The notes: a model not told the origin generated them from the sequence alone. A DNA stretch of 43,922 nucleotides from Pedobacter borealis DSM 19626 (GCF_000708285.2 NZ_JAUG01000031.1:1-43922), one strand, 5' to 3'; positions 35,183 to 43,888 are shown, numbered from the stretch's first letter. Numbers and translations are program-made.

Positions 35183-36262
35183 TTACAGCTTATCGTTAAC
35201 GTTGATACAGTTTAGATCTTCGAAAGCAGTAGTTAAACGCTTCACAAAAGTTTCTTCACCTTTACGTAACCAAACGCGTGGATCGTAATATTTTTTATTT
35301 GGTTTATCATCGCCATCAGGATTACCAATCTGACCTTGAAGATAAGCTTCATTCTTTTTGTAGTATTCTAAAATACCCTCCCAAAATGCCCACTGCATAT
35401 CGGTATCGATATTCATTTTAATTGCACCATAAGAAATTGCTTCTCTGATTTCTTCCTGAGTAGAACCAGAACCACCGTGGAATACGAAGTTGATTGGTTT
35501 CTCTGCTGTTAAGCTGAATTTTTCTTTGATAAAATCCTGAGAATTTTTCAAAATTACCGGTTGCAATTTTACGTTACCTGGTTTATAAACACCGTGTACG
35601 TTACCAAAAGCAGCAGCAACTGTAAAACGAGGAGAAACTTTACTTAATTCTTCGTAAGCATAAGCCACTTCGCTTGGTTGAGTATATAATTTAGAGCTAT
35701 CTACATCGCTATTATCAACACCATCTTCTTCACCACCTGTAACACCAAGTTCGATTTCGATAGTCATGTTCATTTTAGCCATACGTGCTAAATATTTAGC
35801 AGAAATTTCCATGTTTTCTTCAATCGACTCTTCCGATAAATCCAACATGTGTGATGAAAACAAAGGTTTTCCAGTTTCAGCGAAGAATTTTTCACCGTGG
35901 TCTAAAAGTCCATCAATCCAAGGCAATAATTTTTTAGCGGCGTGGTCGGTATGTAAAACCACGGCAACACCATAATGCTCTGCCAATAAATGTACATGTT
36001 TAGCTGCCGATACAGCACCTAAAATACATGCTTGCAATTTCTCATTATCTAAAGATTTGCCTGCATAAAACTGTGCACCTCCATTAGATAGTTGAATCAT
36101 AACAGGCGAATTTACTGCCTTAGCAGTTTCCAATACCGCATTAACCGTATTTGTACCGGTTACGTTAACTGCTGGTAAAGCAAACTGATGTTTTTTAGCC
36201 TGCTCAAACAATTCTTGAACGGCATCTCCGTAAATTACGCCTTTGTAGCCTTTTAAACTCAT
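35183..36262 (-). CDS. fbaA: Class II fructose-bisphosphate aldolase
   Basis: A zinc-dependent aldolase of glycolysis and gluconeogenesis that interconverts fructose 1,6-bisphosphate with dihydroxyacetone phosphate and glyceraldehyde 3-phosphate. The 359-residue length and sequence match class IIa (FbaA-like). The catalytic aspartate D106 and zinc ligand H107 are in LHTDHAAKK; further zinc ligands are in IEIELGVTGGEEDG, GNVHGVYKPG and FHGGSGS, and NIDTDMQWAF binds phosphate. The gene stands alone on its strand, divergent from accD, with two GTGT...ACAC dyads in the shared spacer. Confidence 0.97.
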   Translation of the reverse strand: MSLKGYKGVIYGDAVQELFEQAKKHQFALPAVNVTGTNTVNAVLETAKAVNSPVMIQLSNGGAQFYAGKSLDNEKLQACILGAVSAAKHVHLLAEHYGVAVVLHTDHAAKKLLPWIDGLLDHGEKFFAETGKPLFSSHMLDLSEESIEENMEISAKYLARMAKMNMTIEIELGVTGGEEDGVDNSDVDSSKLYTQPSEVAYAYEELSKVSPRFTVAAAFGNVHGVYKPGNVKLQPVILKNSQDFIKEKFSLTAEKPINFVFHGGSGSTQEEIREAISYGAIKMNIDTDMQWAFWEGILEYYKKNEAYLQGQIGNPDGDDKPNKKYYDPRVWLRKGEETFVKRLTTAFEDLNCINVNDKL

Positions 36263-36364
36263 TTCTTGTTAATTTTATTAAGTCCGAAGTTATAAAAAAA
36301 AATAACATTCCAAGCTTTTCTAACAACAGAATTATTTGCCTAACAGCAAAATAAGGCCTATTTA

Positions 36365-36402
36365 GTGTAAAAAACACATTATCCTTAGTGTAAAAAAGAC
36401 AC
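36365..36402 (-). promoter_or_regulatory. Paired dyads upstream of fbaA
   Basis: TTAGTGTAAAAAACAC and TTAGTGTAAAAAAGACAC repeat 23 bases apart; each is a GTGT/ACAC inverted repeat around an A tract. They lie about 103-140 bases before the fbaA start and about 180-220 before accD. A regulator site is a reasonable guess, with no known match. Confidence 0.35.
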
Positions 36403-36582
36403 ACTTAAGTTTACAATTAGCAGTTAACAGTAGCCCGAGCTGAGTTTTCAATTACCTATCCAACGCTTGCATTATTGCCAATCGACTATCAACCAACTCA
36501 CCATTGACTATTTTTACATCTAATAAGGTCCGACTTTATTTTATTTTTCGTTTCTTTGCAATCCAATTCTTCAAAAAATTAT

Positions 36583-37428
36583 ATGGCTTGGTTTAAGAGA
36601 GAAAAAAAAGGTATCATCACCACAACAGAGGAGAAAAAAGAAGCACCAGATGGTTTGTGGAATAAATGTCCAAATTGTAAAAAACCGCTACATCAGGCAG
36701 AACTTCAGGAAAACAAATACGTTTGTCATTACTGTGATTACCACCTGAGAGTAGGCTCAAAAGAATATTTCGAGGTTTTATTTGACAATAACGAGTTTAA
36801 AGAGCTGTTCCCTAACTTAACATCAGGCGACCCTTTAAATTTTAACGATAACAAACCTTACACCGATAGAATTAAAGAAAGCCAGGCTAAAACAGGCTTA
36901 AAAGACGCTATCCGTGCCGGTGTTGGTAAAATCGAAGGACAAGACCTCGTAATTGCCTGTATGGATTTTGCTTTTATCGGCGGTTCGATGGGTTCAGTTG
37001 TGGGCGAAAAAATTGCAAGATCGATCGATTACAGCATTAAACATAAAATTCCCTTCCTGATGATCTCAAAATCAGGTGGTGCCCGTATGATGGAAGCCGC
37101 ATTTTCATTAATGCAAATGGCCAAAACATCAGCCAAACTCGCCTTATTAGGTCAGGCTAAAGTTCCATATATCTCTTTATTAACCGATCCAACTACCGGT
37201 GGTGTAACTGCATCATACGCCATGTTAGGCGATATTAATATTGCAGAACCAGGCGCACTGATCGGCTTTGCTGGTCCGCGGGTAATTAAAGAAACCATTA
37301 AAAAAGATTTACCGAAAGGTTTCCAAACTTCAGAATTCGTTCTTGAACACGGTTTCCTCGATTTCATTGTAGATAGAAGAGCCATGAAAGCTAAATTGGG
37401 TGCTTTTATTAAAATGATGAACAATTAG
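36583..37428 (+). CDS. accD: Acetyl-CoA carboxylase carboxyltransferase subunit beta
   Basis: AccD, with AccA, moves the carboxyl group from biotin to acetyl-CoA, making malonyl-CoA for fatty acid synthesis. The ATG at 36583 gives [10 protein letters not shown], the standard AccD opening, and 281 residues; a TTG nine codons earlier is not needed. The N-terminal zinc ribbon is intact (C29, C32, C48, C51 in CPNC and CHYC). The crotonase-fold body has [27 protein letters not shown] and [20 protein letters not shown] possible -7 box TTTCTTTG lies at 36551-36558. The accA gene is not in the window. Confidence 0.97.
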   Translation: MAWFKREKKGIITTTEEKKEAPDGLWNKCPNCKKPLHQAELQENKYVCHYCDYHLRVGSKEYFEVLFDNNEFKELFPNLTSGDPLNFNDNKPYTDRIKESQAKTGLKDAIRAGVGKIEGQDLVIACMDFAFIGGSMGSVVGEKIARSIDYSIKHKIPFLMISKSGGARMMEAAFSLMQMAKTSAKLALLGQAKVPYISLLTDPTTGGVTASYAMLGDINIAEPGALIGFAGPRVIKETIKKDLPKGFQTSEFVLEHGFLDFIVDRRAMKAKLGAFIKMMNN

Positions 37429-37473
37429 ACAGGTTTAATCGGTTAATTGTTTAACTGGTTAATTGATATTTAG

Positions 37474-37518
37474 AAAAGCAGGGCTTGAATAACTTAGGTT
37501 AGTTCAGTCCTGCTTTTT
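37474..37518 (+). terminator. Hairpin terminator of accD made from a family H repeat
   Basis: AAAAGCAGG and CCTGCTTTT form a nine-pair stem with a 26-base loop and a T-run. The right side is part of a family H element (37500-37560) that matches 25318-25377 in the opposite orientation. Confidence 0.6.
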
Positions 37519-37617
37519 GCTTCAAGTCCTCGCTACACTCCGGGCTTTTCGCGGCAATCAGGTTTAGTTAACATGAGCCAATGGTTCTGTTGAGGGGTTT
37601 CCCCAGCGAGTATATTA

Positions 37618-37657
37618 AACCACCCCCACCCCTCCTTGAAAACAAGGAGGGGAGCTG
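37618..37657. repeat. Family F inverted repeat
   Basis: AACCACCCCC-ACCCCTCCTTG, short loop, CAAGGAGGGGAGCTGG. A reverse-oriented relative is at 43714-43751. It lies 61 bases before the YCII-domain gene. Confidence 0.75.
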
Positions 37658-37718
37658 GAATCATCTTAACATCTTGAACAATTTTTCTTATTTTTAAACT
37701 AACCAAACCTTAAACTAA

Positions 37719-38183
37719 ATGAAAAAGTTATTCCTATTAATCTCCCTAATCACCGTTACGCTCACTACACAAGCGCAGGAGAAAAAGGCTAAAGCCCCCT
37801 ATGATGAAGCCTTAGCTAAAAAGCTTGGTGCCGACAACTACGGCATGAAAATGTATGTGCTGGTTATGCTGAAATCAGGTACGAATACAACAGAAACCAA
37901 AGCCAAAACAGATAGTTTATTTGCCGGACATATGGCAAACATGGGTAAAATGGTCGATATGCAAAAACTCGTAGTTGCTGGTCCGATGGGTAAAAACGAT
38001 AAAAATTACCGCGGCATTTTCGTTTTAAATACAAAATCGATCGAAGAGGCAAAACAACTACTGGAAAGCGATCCGGCCATAAAAGCCAAATTACTGGAAC
38101 CAGAATTGTACAATTGGTATGGCTCTGCAGCACTAGCTGAGTATTTGCCGTTTCACGATAAGATCCAGAAGGGTAGTTTTTAG
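37719..38183 (+). CDS. Secreted YCII-domain protein
   Basis: A 154-residue protein with a signal peptide (MKKLFLLISLITVTLTTQAQ) and a C-terminal YCII-related domain of roughly 95 residues, with the pattern MYVLVMLKSG, HMANMGKMVDMQKLVVAGPMG, RGIFVLNTKSIEEAKQLLESDPAIKA. YCII folds resemble ferredoxin-like dimers; members include muconolactone-isomerase-like enzymes, but most, including secreted ones, have no known reaction. It appears to be a single gene, followed by a family G hairpin that could act as its terminator. Confidence 0.82.
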   Translation: MKKLFLLISLITVTLTTQAQEKKAKAPYDEALAKKLGADNYGMKMYVLVMLKSGTNTTETKAKTDSLFAGHMANMGKMVDMQKLVVAGPMGKNDKNYRGIFVLNTKSIEEAKQLLESDPAIKAKLLEPELYNWYGSAALAEYLPFHDKIQKGSF

Positions 38184-38228
38184 GGTTGTTTGCCGCGGAA
38201 GCACTGAAGGCACGGAGAAGTTAACATA

Positions 38229-38260
38229 GTGAGGTCGGATGTTACCATCTGACCTTTTAG
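38229..38260. repeat. Family G hairpin, first copy
   Basis: GGTCGGATG-TTAC-CATCTGACC is a nine-pair stem (one G-T pair) with a four-base loop, followed by TTTTAG. It lies between two convergent genes and may stop both transcripts. A copy with perfect pairing is at 38942-38963. Confidence 0.75.
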
Positions 38261-38280
38261 TTTAGTCAACAGTTTTTATG

Positions 38281-38796
38281 CTATTTCTTCACTATATTAA
38301 AAGAACCTGCATCCCACATCAGATCTTCATTAAATTTTGGCACCATTTTATGAACTTGAGTCGGGGTTTTATCTCCGGTGGTGATAAATTTCCAGGTTTT
38401 GCCTTGATCAGTACTGATGGCAAGTAATGTTGTCCTTAAAATCATTAAGCCCTCGTCGCCACTGCTCTTATTTTCCACAGAAATAGCACAATGAAGTTCT
38501 TTTCCCGCATGATAAGCTTTTGAGATACCTATTATTTTTTGACTAACCGTTTTTATATTAATAAGTTTACTATGCTCATCGTTAGATTTTAGTAACTCAA
38601 CAAACTTTTCTTTACCACCTCTATATTTAATTTCTGTAGGGTATAAAAAATTAACATAGCTTTCATAATCTTTTTTTAGATAATTATCTATCATCAATTG
38701 TGCTGTACGCTTGGCATTTGCAATAACATTTTGTTGAGAGAAGGAAAATTGTCCAACTAGGAGCATCAACAGTAAAGAGACCGTTTTTTTCATCAT
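38281..38796 (-). CDS. Secreted protein of unknown function
   Basis: A 171-residue protein with an evident signal peptide (MMKKTVSLLLMLLVGQFSFSQ). The mature part starts with a helix pair (ANAKRTAQLMIDNYLKKDYESYVNFLYP), then beta-rich sequence ending KTWKFITTGDKTPTQVHKMVPKF. The order of helices then strands, with length near 150, is compatible with an NTF2/SnoaL-like fold, but I do not recognise a family and no catalytic residues are evident. The start could be either of the first two methionines. Family G hairpins flank the gene at 38229 and 38938. Confidence 0.75.
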   Translation of the reverse strand: MMKKTVSLLLMLLVGQFSFSQQNVIANAKRTAQLMIDNYLKKDYESYVNFLYPTEIKYRGGKEKFVELLKSNDEHSKLINIKTVSQKIIGISKAYHAGKELHCAISVENKSSGDEGLMILRTTLLAISTDQGKTWKFITTGDKTPTQVHKMVPKFNEDLMWDAGSFNIVKK

Positions 38797-38937
38797 TTAT
38801 AAAAATTTGCCTAAAATATAGAAATATAGGCGAAAATAAAATAGGTTAATATAATTAAGGAATTCCTCTTTATAGGTCAATGGCTCACCAACCTCAATCC
38901 CTATCCCAACTATATATCCTCAGCCTATGCCCTTGTA

Positions 38938-38970
38938 GTGAAGTCAGATGTTACCATCTGACTTTTCAGC
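38938..38970. repeat. Family G hairpin, second copy
   Basis: AGTCAGATG-TTAC-CATCTGACT pairs perfectly over nine bases. The surrounding words (GTGAAGTC..., TTTTCAGCTTAGTAAAC) match the copy at 38229-38260 in the same orientation. Confidence 0.75.
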
Positions 38971-39000
38971 TTAGTAAACATTAAAGGATTCAACTTATGA

Positions 39001-39037
39001 GATTGCCACGGCGATGAAAAATCGCCTCGCAATGACG
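39001..39037. repeat. Short family B element
   Basis: GATTGCCACGGCGAT-GAAA-AATCGCC-TCGCAATGACG: an inner GGCGAT/ATCGCC stem with family B outer words. It lies in the 331-base spacer before the second M28 gene. Confidence 0.65.
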
Positions 39038-39127
39038 ATCCTATTACTGCAACATTTCCATTAACATCCTTCAACCCTACTGCCTATTTCATAAATTAGC
39101 TTATCAAATAATCAACCCTAACTAATT

Positions 39128-40675
39128 ATGAATAAAAAACTACTATTTTCTGCGCTATTGCTATGCACTTCAACCTGCATATTTGCGCAAGACAAAAAAA
39201 TAATCGACAATATTGTTAAAGAAGTGAATGAAAACGCTCAATTGGAGAAACTCGCTCACGAACTTTTAGATGTTGTAGGGCCACGTTTAGTTGGTTCACC
39301 ACAAATGAAACAGGCCAATGATTGGGCCGTGAAAAAATATAGCGATTGGGGCATCTCTGCAAAAAATGAGAAATGGGGCGAATGGGCCGGCTGGGAAAGA
39401 GGCATTACGCACATCGATTTAATAAGTCCGCGGGTTAGGACCTTAGAAGGTACGCAATTGGCTTGGAGTCCTTCTACAAACGGTAAAGCCATTAATGCAG
39501 AAGCGATTATCCTTCCGGCAATTACAGACTCGGTATCTTTTCAAAAATGGTTGCCCAATATAAAAGGTAAAATCGTATTGATTTCTATGAATCAACTATC
39601 TGGCCGACCAGAAAAAAACTGGGAAGAGTTTGCCACCAAAGATCTGTTCGAGAAATTTAAAAAAGAAAAAGCCGATGCAGCTAAAGCATGGACAGCCAGT
39701 ATAGCCAAAACGGGTTTAACAGCAAAAACACTTCCTGTAGCTATAGAAAATGCAGGTGCAGTAGCAGTAGTGATCAATAACTGGTCGCAAGGTTTTGGCG
39801 TAGATAAAATTTTTGGTGCAAATACTAAAAAGGTTCCAACTTTAGATTTATCTGTTGAAGATTACGGCTTGGTTTATCGATTAGCCTTAAATGGAGATAA
39901 ACCTAAATTAAGAATCGAAGCAGAATCTAAAAAATTAGGCGTTGTACCTACTTTTAATACCATAGCAGAAATAAAAGGTATACAAAAACCAAACGAATAC
40001 GTAATGCTATCCGCACATTTCGATTCGTGGGATGGTGCAAGTGGAGCAACCGATAATGGTTCTGGTACCATTTTAATGATGGAAGCCATGCGTATTCTAA
40101 AAAAAATCTATCCTAATCCTAAACGTACCATTTTGGTTGGCCATTGGGGAAGTGAAGAGCAGGGCTTAAACGGCTCAAGGGCTTTTGTAGAAGATCATCC
40201 GGAAATTGTAAATAATCTTCAGGCTTTGTTTAACCAGGATAACGGTACAGGCCGAGTAGTGAATATTGGCGGTCAGGGCTTTGCTAAATCGAAAGATTAT
40301 ATTACCCGCTGGTTGGCTGCAGTACCAGATAACATTAAAAACCAGATCAAAACCAATTTCCCTGGGTCGCCAGGTGCAGGAGGTTCTGATTTTGCTTCTT
40401 TTGTTGCTGCCGGAGCTTTGGGTTACTCGCTAAGCTCTACCAGCTGGGATTATGGCACTTATACCTGGCACACCAACCGCGACAGTTACGATAAGTTAGT
40501 TTTCGACGAGATTAGAAGCAATGTAATTTTAGCGGCCATCATGGTTTATATGGCCTGCGAAGATCCTGAGAAGACTTCAACAGAAAAAGCAACCGATTTA
40601 CCTGTAAACGAACGTACAGGAAAACCAGCAACCTGGCCGGTACAGACTAAATCGAATAGAAAAGGTGGGCTGTAG
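39128..40675 (+). CDS. Secreted M28-family metallopeptidase, long form
   Basis: A 515-residue M28 aminopeptidase/carboxypeptidase-type protein. It has a signal peptide (MNKKLLFSALLLCTSTCIFAQ) without a clear lipobox. Residues about 120-270 are probably a PA-like inserted domain (PNIKGKIVLISMNQLSGRP, ENAGAVAVVINNWSQGFG), common in this subfamily. The zinc site is complete: H297 in SAHFDSWDGASGATDN, D309 in the same motif, and E343/E344 in GSEEQGLNGS; PGAGGSDFASF follows later. It differs from the shorter lipoprotein at 4378. Substrate unknown. A terminator hairpin follows, so it is probably transcribed alone. Confidence 0.93.
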   Translation: MNKKLLFSALLLCTSTCIFAQDKKIIDNIVKEVNENAQLEKLAHELLDVVGPRLVGSPQMKQANDWAVKKYSDWGISAKNEKWGEWAGWERGITHIDLISPRVRTLEGTQLAWSPSTNGKAINAEAIILPAITDSVSFQKWLPNIKGKIVLISMNQLSGRPEKNWEEFATKDLFEKFKKEKADAAKAWTASIAKTGLTAKTLPVAIENAGAVAVVINNWSQGFGVDKIFGANTKKVPTLDLSVEDYGLVYRLALNGDKPKLRIEAESKKLGVVPTFNTIAEIKGIQKPNEYVMLSAHFDSWDGASGATDNGSGTILMMEAMRILKKIYPNPKRTILVGHWGSEEQGLNGSRAFVEDHPEIVNNLQALFNQDNGTGRVVNIGGQGFAKSKDYITRWLAAVPDNIKNQIKTNFPGSPGAGGSDFASFVAAGALGYSLSSTSWDYGTYTWHTNRDSYDKLVFDEIRSNVILAAIMVYMACEDPEKTSTEKATDLPVNERTGKPATWPVQTKSNRKGGL

Positions 40676-40689
40676 ATAAAGAATAATTT

Positions 40690-40717
40690 AAAGAGCATTT
40701 GGAAACAGGTGCTCTTT
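40690..40717 (+). terminator. Hairpin terminator after the second M28 gene
   Basis: An eight-pair stem AAAGAGCA/TGCTCTTT with a 12-base loop ends in TTTT, starting 14 bases after the stop codon. The T-run is short, so strength is uncertain. Confidence 0.7.
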
Positions 40718-40773
40718 TCATTTAGAATCAAGGATACAAAGAGTATAATCCAGTAATGATTCTTGAGGTCGTC

Positions 40774-40903
40774 GAGGTTGTATCATAAATATAGATTTGT
40801 CATCCTGAGCTTGTCGAAGGACCTGTTTAAATACTCTTTGAGGTGTTTCGACAAGCTCAACATGACAGCATTTGAGGTGAAATCGCCTTTATGATACAGC
40901 CTC
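40774..40903. mobile_element. Family D MITE-like element, third copy
   Basis: Terminal repeats GAGGTTGTATCATAAAT and ATGATACAGCCTC enclose TCATCCTGAGCTTGTCGAAGG and TTTCGACAAGCTCAACATGAC, the inner dyad of the other two copies in the opposite orientation. It sits just downstream of cydB. Confidence 0.65.
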
Positions 40904-40929
40904 ATGACGATCTTACAATATAAATATAC

Positions 40930-41937
40930 TTATTCCTCTTTCTTCTGAAACTTATAAAACAGATACCCCAAAAAAGGCAGAATCAACACACTCCCCAATA
41001 AAAGTGCTAAGCCTAAACTATAAATGGTTTTTTCGGGTCCAACGGTTTCCAGCAACGAAATCGCATCTCCGTTCTTTAAACGGATAAAGTTTGGAAAATG
41101 CGCATAACTAATGGCCAAAAGGATCATCGTCACCTGGAAGCCTGCTAAAACGCGTAAAATCTTGGTTCTGCCTTTAATTAGCAGGTACCATAACAATACA
41201 AGAGATAAACTGGCCAAAATAATGGCCGATAAACCGACATTGCTTTTAAAAACCCAATCAATCAACGGAATTTTATCCCGCTGTGCGGCAATAAACACCA
41301 TGGCACCAAAAACTACGGCAGCCACGTTCATAAATTCCGCCTTTTTAATAAAACGGCGTTTATCGTGTGCTTCTTTTGTTTCACCTATGAGGTAAATCGC
41401 GGCAAGAAAACCGCAGAGCGCAACCGTAAATAAGCCCACAGCAACAGAAAACCAATTTAACCAGCCAGAAATATACGCGGTATAAAAATCGTTCGCCTGC
41501 GTATCGATACGGCCCGAAATCAGGCTTCCGGCAATAATGCCAAGAAACAATGCAGTTACAAAACTCGAATACCTGAATATGCGGTTATAAAACCACTGCA
41601 TATCATCTTTAACAGCATCGTAATGACGGAATACAAAGGCGGTACCCCGCGCAATAATTCCGATGAGCATAATCGCCAATGGAATATGCAGATAAACCGA
41701 CATGGTGGTATAAATATGCGGGAAACCTACGAAAAGGATTACAATGGCAATAATCAGCCACATATGGTTAGCCTCCCAAACCGGACCAATGGCCTGATAC
41801 ATGGTTTTACGGGTTTTACTCCTGTTTTTTGTTGAAGTGAATAGCTCTATAATCCCTGCACCAAAATCGGCTCCACCCAATAAAAAGTAGAGCAAAATGG
41901 CCATGCATAAAAATGTAATTACAACTTGTTCCATCAT
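40930..41937 (-). CDS. cydB: Cytochrome bd ubiquinol oxidase subunit II
   Basis: CydB is the second large subunit of the cytochrome bd terminal oxidase, which oxidises quinol and reduces oxygen to water at low oxygen levels. The 335-residue protein has eight or nine membrane segments and the family opening FLLGGADFGAGIIELF, followed by GPVWEANHMWLIIAIVILFVGFP, both conserved in CydB. It follows cydA on the same strand after 106 bases, a gap filled by an inverted repeat. No small CydX-type gene was recognised after it. Confidence 0.95.
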   Translation of the reverse strand: MMEQVVITFLCMAILLYFLLGGADFGAGIIELFTSTKNRSKTRKTMYQAIGPVWEANHMWLIIAIVILFVGFPHIYTTMSVYLHIPLAIMLIGIIARGTAFVFRHYDAVKDDMQWFYNRIFRYSSFVTALFLGIIAGSLISGRIDTQANDFYTAYISGWLNWFSVAVGLFTVALCGFLAAIYLIGETKEAHDKRRFIKKAEFMNVAAVVFGAMVFIAAQRDKIPLIDWVFKSNVGLSAIILASLSLVLLWYLLIKGRTKILRVLAGFQVTMILLAISYAHFPNFIRLKNGDAISLLETVGPEKTIYSLGLALLLGSVLILPFLGYLFYKFQKKEE

Positions 41938-41945
41938 TTATTTTT

Positions 41946-42043
41946 TTACCACAGATTTGCACAGATAAACACAGATTTCAAAGACGTTAAGCAACATACA
42001 TCAAAATTTTTATTCGTGTTCATCCTTTTTTATCTGTGGTTAA
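41946..42043. repeat. Inverted repeat inside the cydA-cydB junction
   Basis: TTACCACAGATTTGCACAGAT at one end and TTTATCTGTGGTTAA at the other form a loose dyad, and CACAGAT occurs three times in the left arm. This CCACAGATT-type spacer repeat ends directly at the cydA stop codon, filling nearly the whole gap between the two genes. Confidence 0.7.
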
Positions 42044-43363
42044 TTAATTCGTTTTTGGTTTATTATAGAGTACTGGTACCATTTTTATCTGGCGGTAAAG
42101 CAAAAACGTTACAATAATGCTTAAAGAAACGTAAATGGCCGAAAATATATAAAATGAGTAAGCAATACCCGGCATCGGTGTAACAGCATCCTTAGTGCGC
42201 ATAATGCCATAAATAATCCATGGCTGTCTGCCAACCTCCGTAACTACCCAGCCGGCCTCTAAAGCGATGTAACCAAGCGGAATGGCCACAACAAATAATT
42301 TCAACAGCCAGCGTTTCTCGGTTAAAGGTTTCTTTTTAAATAAAGTGAAGAAATAAGTTAAGGATACTAAAAGTAGTAGTGTGCCAATTCCAACCATAAT
42401 CTGGAAAGCATAATGGGTTATGGCTACCGGAGGATGCTCGTTTTCTGGAATCTGATCTAAACCCTTTACCTCAGCTCTGAAATCGCCATGCGCTAGGAAA
42501 CTTAAAGCACCTGAAATTTCGATTGCACCTTTCACGGTTTTATCCTTCTCGTTCACAATTCCACCAATCAACAGTGGGGCAGGCTTTTCTGTTTTGTACA
42601 ATGCCTCCATTGCAGCAAATTTAGCAGGTTGCCTTTTGGCTACATCTTTTGCCGAAATATCGCCACTTAAAGGCTGCAATAATGCACCAATGCAGGCAAA
42701 TATGGCTGCTATTTTAAAAGCTTTCAAATGAAATTCTTTATTACGGTCTCTCAGGATCATTAAAGCATGTACACCTGCCACGGCAAAGCCCGTAGCGGTA
42801 AATGCGGCCAAACACATGTGTAGCGCCTGACTAAACCAAGCTTTATTGAACATGGCCTGTATAGGATCGATATTCAGGTATTGTCCGTTTACAAAATCAA
42901 AACCCGCCGGACTGTTCATCCAGGCATTTGCGGCAACCACCAAAATTCCGGAGGCTAAACCACTCACCCCAACAACCATCCCGGTAAACCAATGAAACCA
43001 TTTATTTAACTTATTCCATCCATATAAGAAAAAGCCAAGGGCTATTGCTTCGATAAAAAAGGCTGTTCCCTCCAGCGAAAAAGGCATTCCGAATATTGGA
43101 CCGGCATGATCCATAAACTTTGGCCAGAGCAGGCCTAATTCGAAAGATAACATAGTGCCTGATACCGCGCCAGTAGCGAAGAAGATGGCAACACCTTTAC
43201 TCCAGGCCTTAGTGAGATTTTTATATACCTCATTGTTTGTTTTAAGCCATTTATAATGCGATACGGCCATAAAGAAAGGCATAACCATGCCAATACAGGA
43301 AAAAATGATGTGGAAGCCTAACGATAAGGCCATTTGGGAACGGGCTGCGATAAAATCATCCAT
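42044..43363 (-). CDS. cydA: Cytochrome bd ubiquinol oxidase subunit I
   Basis: CydA carries the three hemes (b558, b595, d) and the quinol site of cytochrome bd oxidase. The first heme ligand is H18 in LGFHIIFS. A second histidine is in QALHMCL, and the methionine ligand of heme b558 is likely in AFQIMVGIG. GWVVTEVGRQPWIIYG is the conserved C-terminal motif. At 439 residues it is much shorter than the 522-residue E. coli protein; the difference lies mainly in the quinol-binding Q loop, so this is the short-loop type. It is the first gene of the cydAB operon and has a good promoter box upstream. Confidence 0.96.
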   Translation of the reverse strand: MDDFIAARSQMALSLGFHIIFSCIGMVMPFFMAVSHYKWLKTNNEVYKNLTKAWSKGVAIFFATGAVSGTMLSFELGLLWPKFMDHAGPIFGMPFSLEGTAFFIEAIALGFFLYGWNKLNKWFHWFTGMVVGVSGLASGILVVAANAWMNSPAGFDFVNGQYLNIDPIQAMFNKAWFSQALHMCLAAFTATGFAVAGVHALMILRDRNKEFHLKAFKIAAIFACIGALLQPLSGDISAKDVAKRQPAKFAAMEALYKTEKPAPLLIGGIVNEKDKTVKGAIEISGALSFLAHGDFRAEVKGLDQIPENEHPPVAITHYAFQIMVGIGTLLLLVSLTYFFTLFKKKPLTEKRWLLKLFVVAIPLGYIALEAGWVVTEVGRQPWIIYGIMRTKDAVTPMPGIAYSFYIFSAIYVSLSIIVTFLLYRQIKMVPVLYNKPKTN

Positions 43364-43386
43364 GAGCTGTAGATTTTGAATTGTAA

Positions 43387-43394
43387 CAAATATA
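43387..43394 (-). promoter_or_regulatory. Candidate -7 promoter box for cydAB
   Basis: On the minus strand TATATTTG matches TAnnTTTG exactly, 24 bases before the cydA start codon. The nearest upstream TTG is about 29 bases away, farther than usual, so the -33 half is unclear. Confidence 0.55.
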
Positions 43395-43532
43395 GTTGTT
43401 AAACACTAAAGCCTATGGTAATTCAATGACGTTGAAAGGATTATTTTAAATATAGAACGTTTATAAATTGAAAATAGATTTGGAGTGCTGTATTACAGGA
43501 ACGATAAATTTTTAACTACGACGGACAAATAC

Positions 43533-43616
43533 CGTCATTTCGAGCGGAGTGCAACGTAGTCGAGAAATCTATCAAGGTAGATCTCTCCATTCCACTGCGT
43601 TTCAGTCGAGATGACG
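43533..43616. repeat. Family C inverted repeat, second copy
   Basis: CGTCATTTCGAGCGGAGTGC...GTCGAGAAATCTATC, then GGTAGATCTC and CAGTCGAGATGACG, matching 4257-4356 with a different central part. Confidence 0.8.
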
Positions 43617-43713
43617 ATATCTTTATTGAAATATACCAATGGTAACAGACCAAAGCATTGCCACAGAGGCACTGAACTCACGGATTTACCTATTTGTCAT
43701 TTCAAAGCGTAAT

Positions 43714-43751
43714 CCAGCTCCCCTCCTAATTTAGGAGGGGCCGGGGTGGTT
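43714..43751. repeat. Family F inverted repeat, second copy
   Basis: CCAGCTCCCCTCCTAA and TTAGGAGGGGCCGGGGTGGTT: the reverse orientation of the copy at 37618-37657. The 559-base right end of the window (43364-43922) contains only such repeats and the cydA promoter; no gene was seen. Confidence 0.75.
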
Positions 43752-43822
43752 AACCAGTAACCTGAGTTCGATTATTAAATCTCATTTTGTGGCGTTTTAA
43801 TCAAGTTTTCTGTTAAGACGGT

Positions 43823-43888
43823 CGTCACCCTGAATTTATTTCAGGGTCTTTCACGCTAAAAAGATGCTGAAATAAATTCAGCAGGACG
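43823..43888. repeat. Family E compound repeat at the right edge
   Basis: CGTCACCCTGAATTTATTTCAGGGTC is followed by AGATGCTGAAATAAATTCAGCAGGACG. The first half matches 22167-22226 and the second half 160-185, linking those two as parts of one family. Confidence 0.7.
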
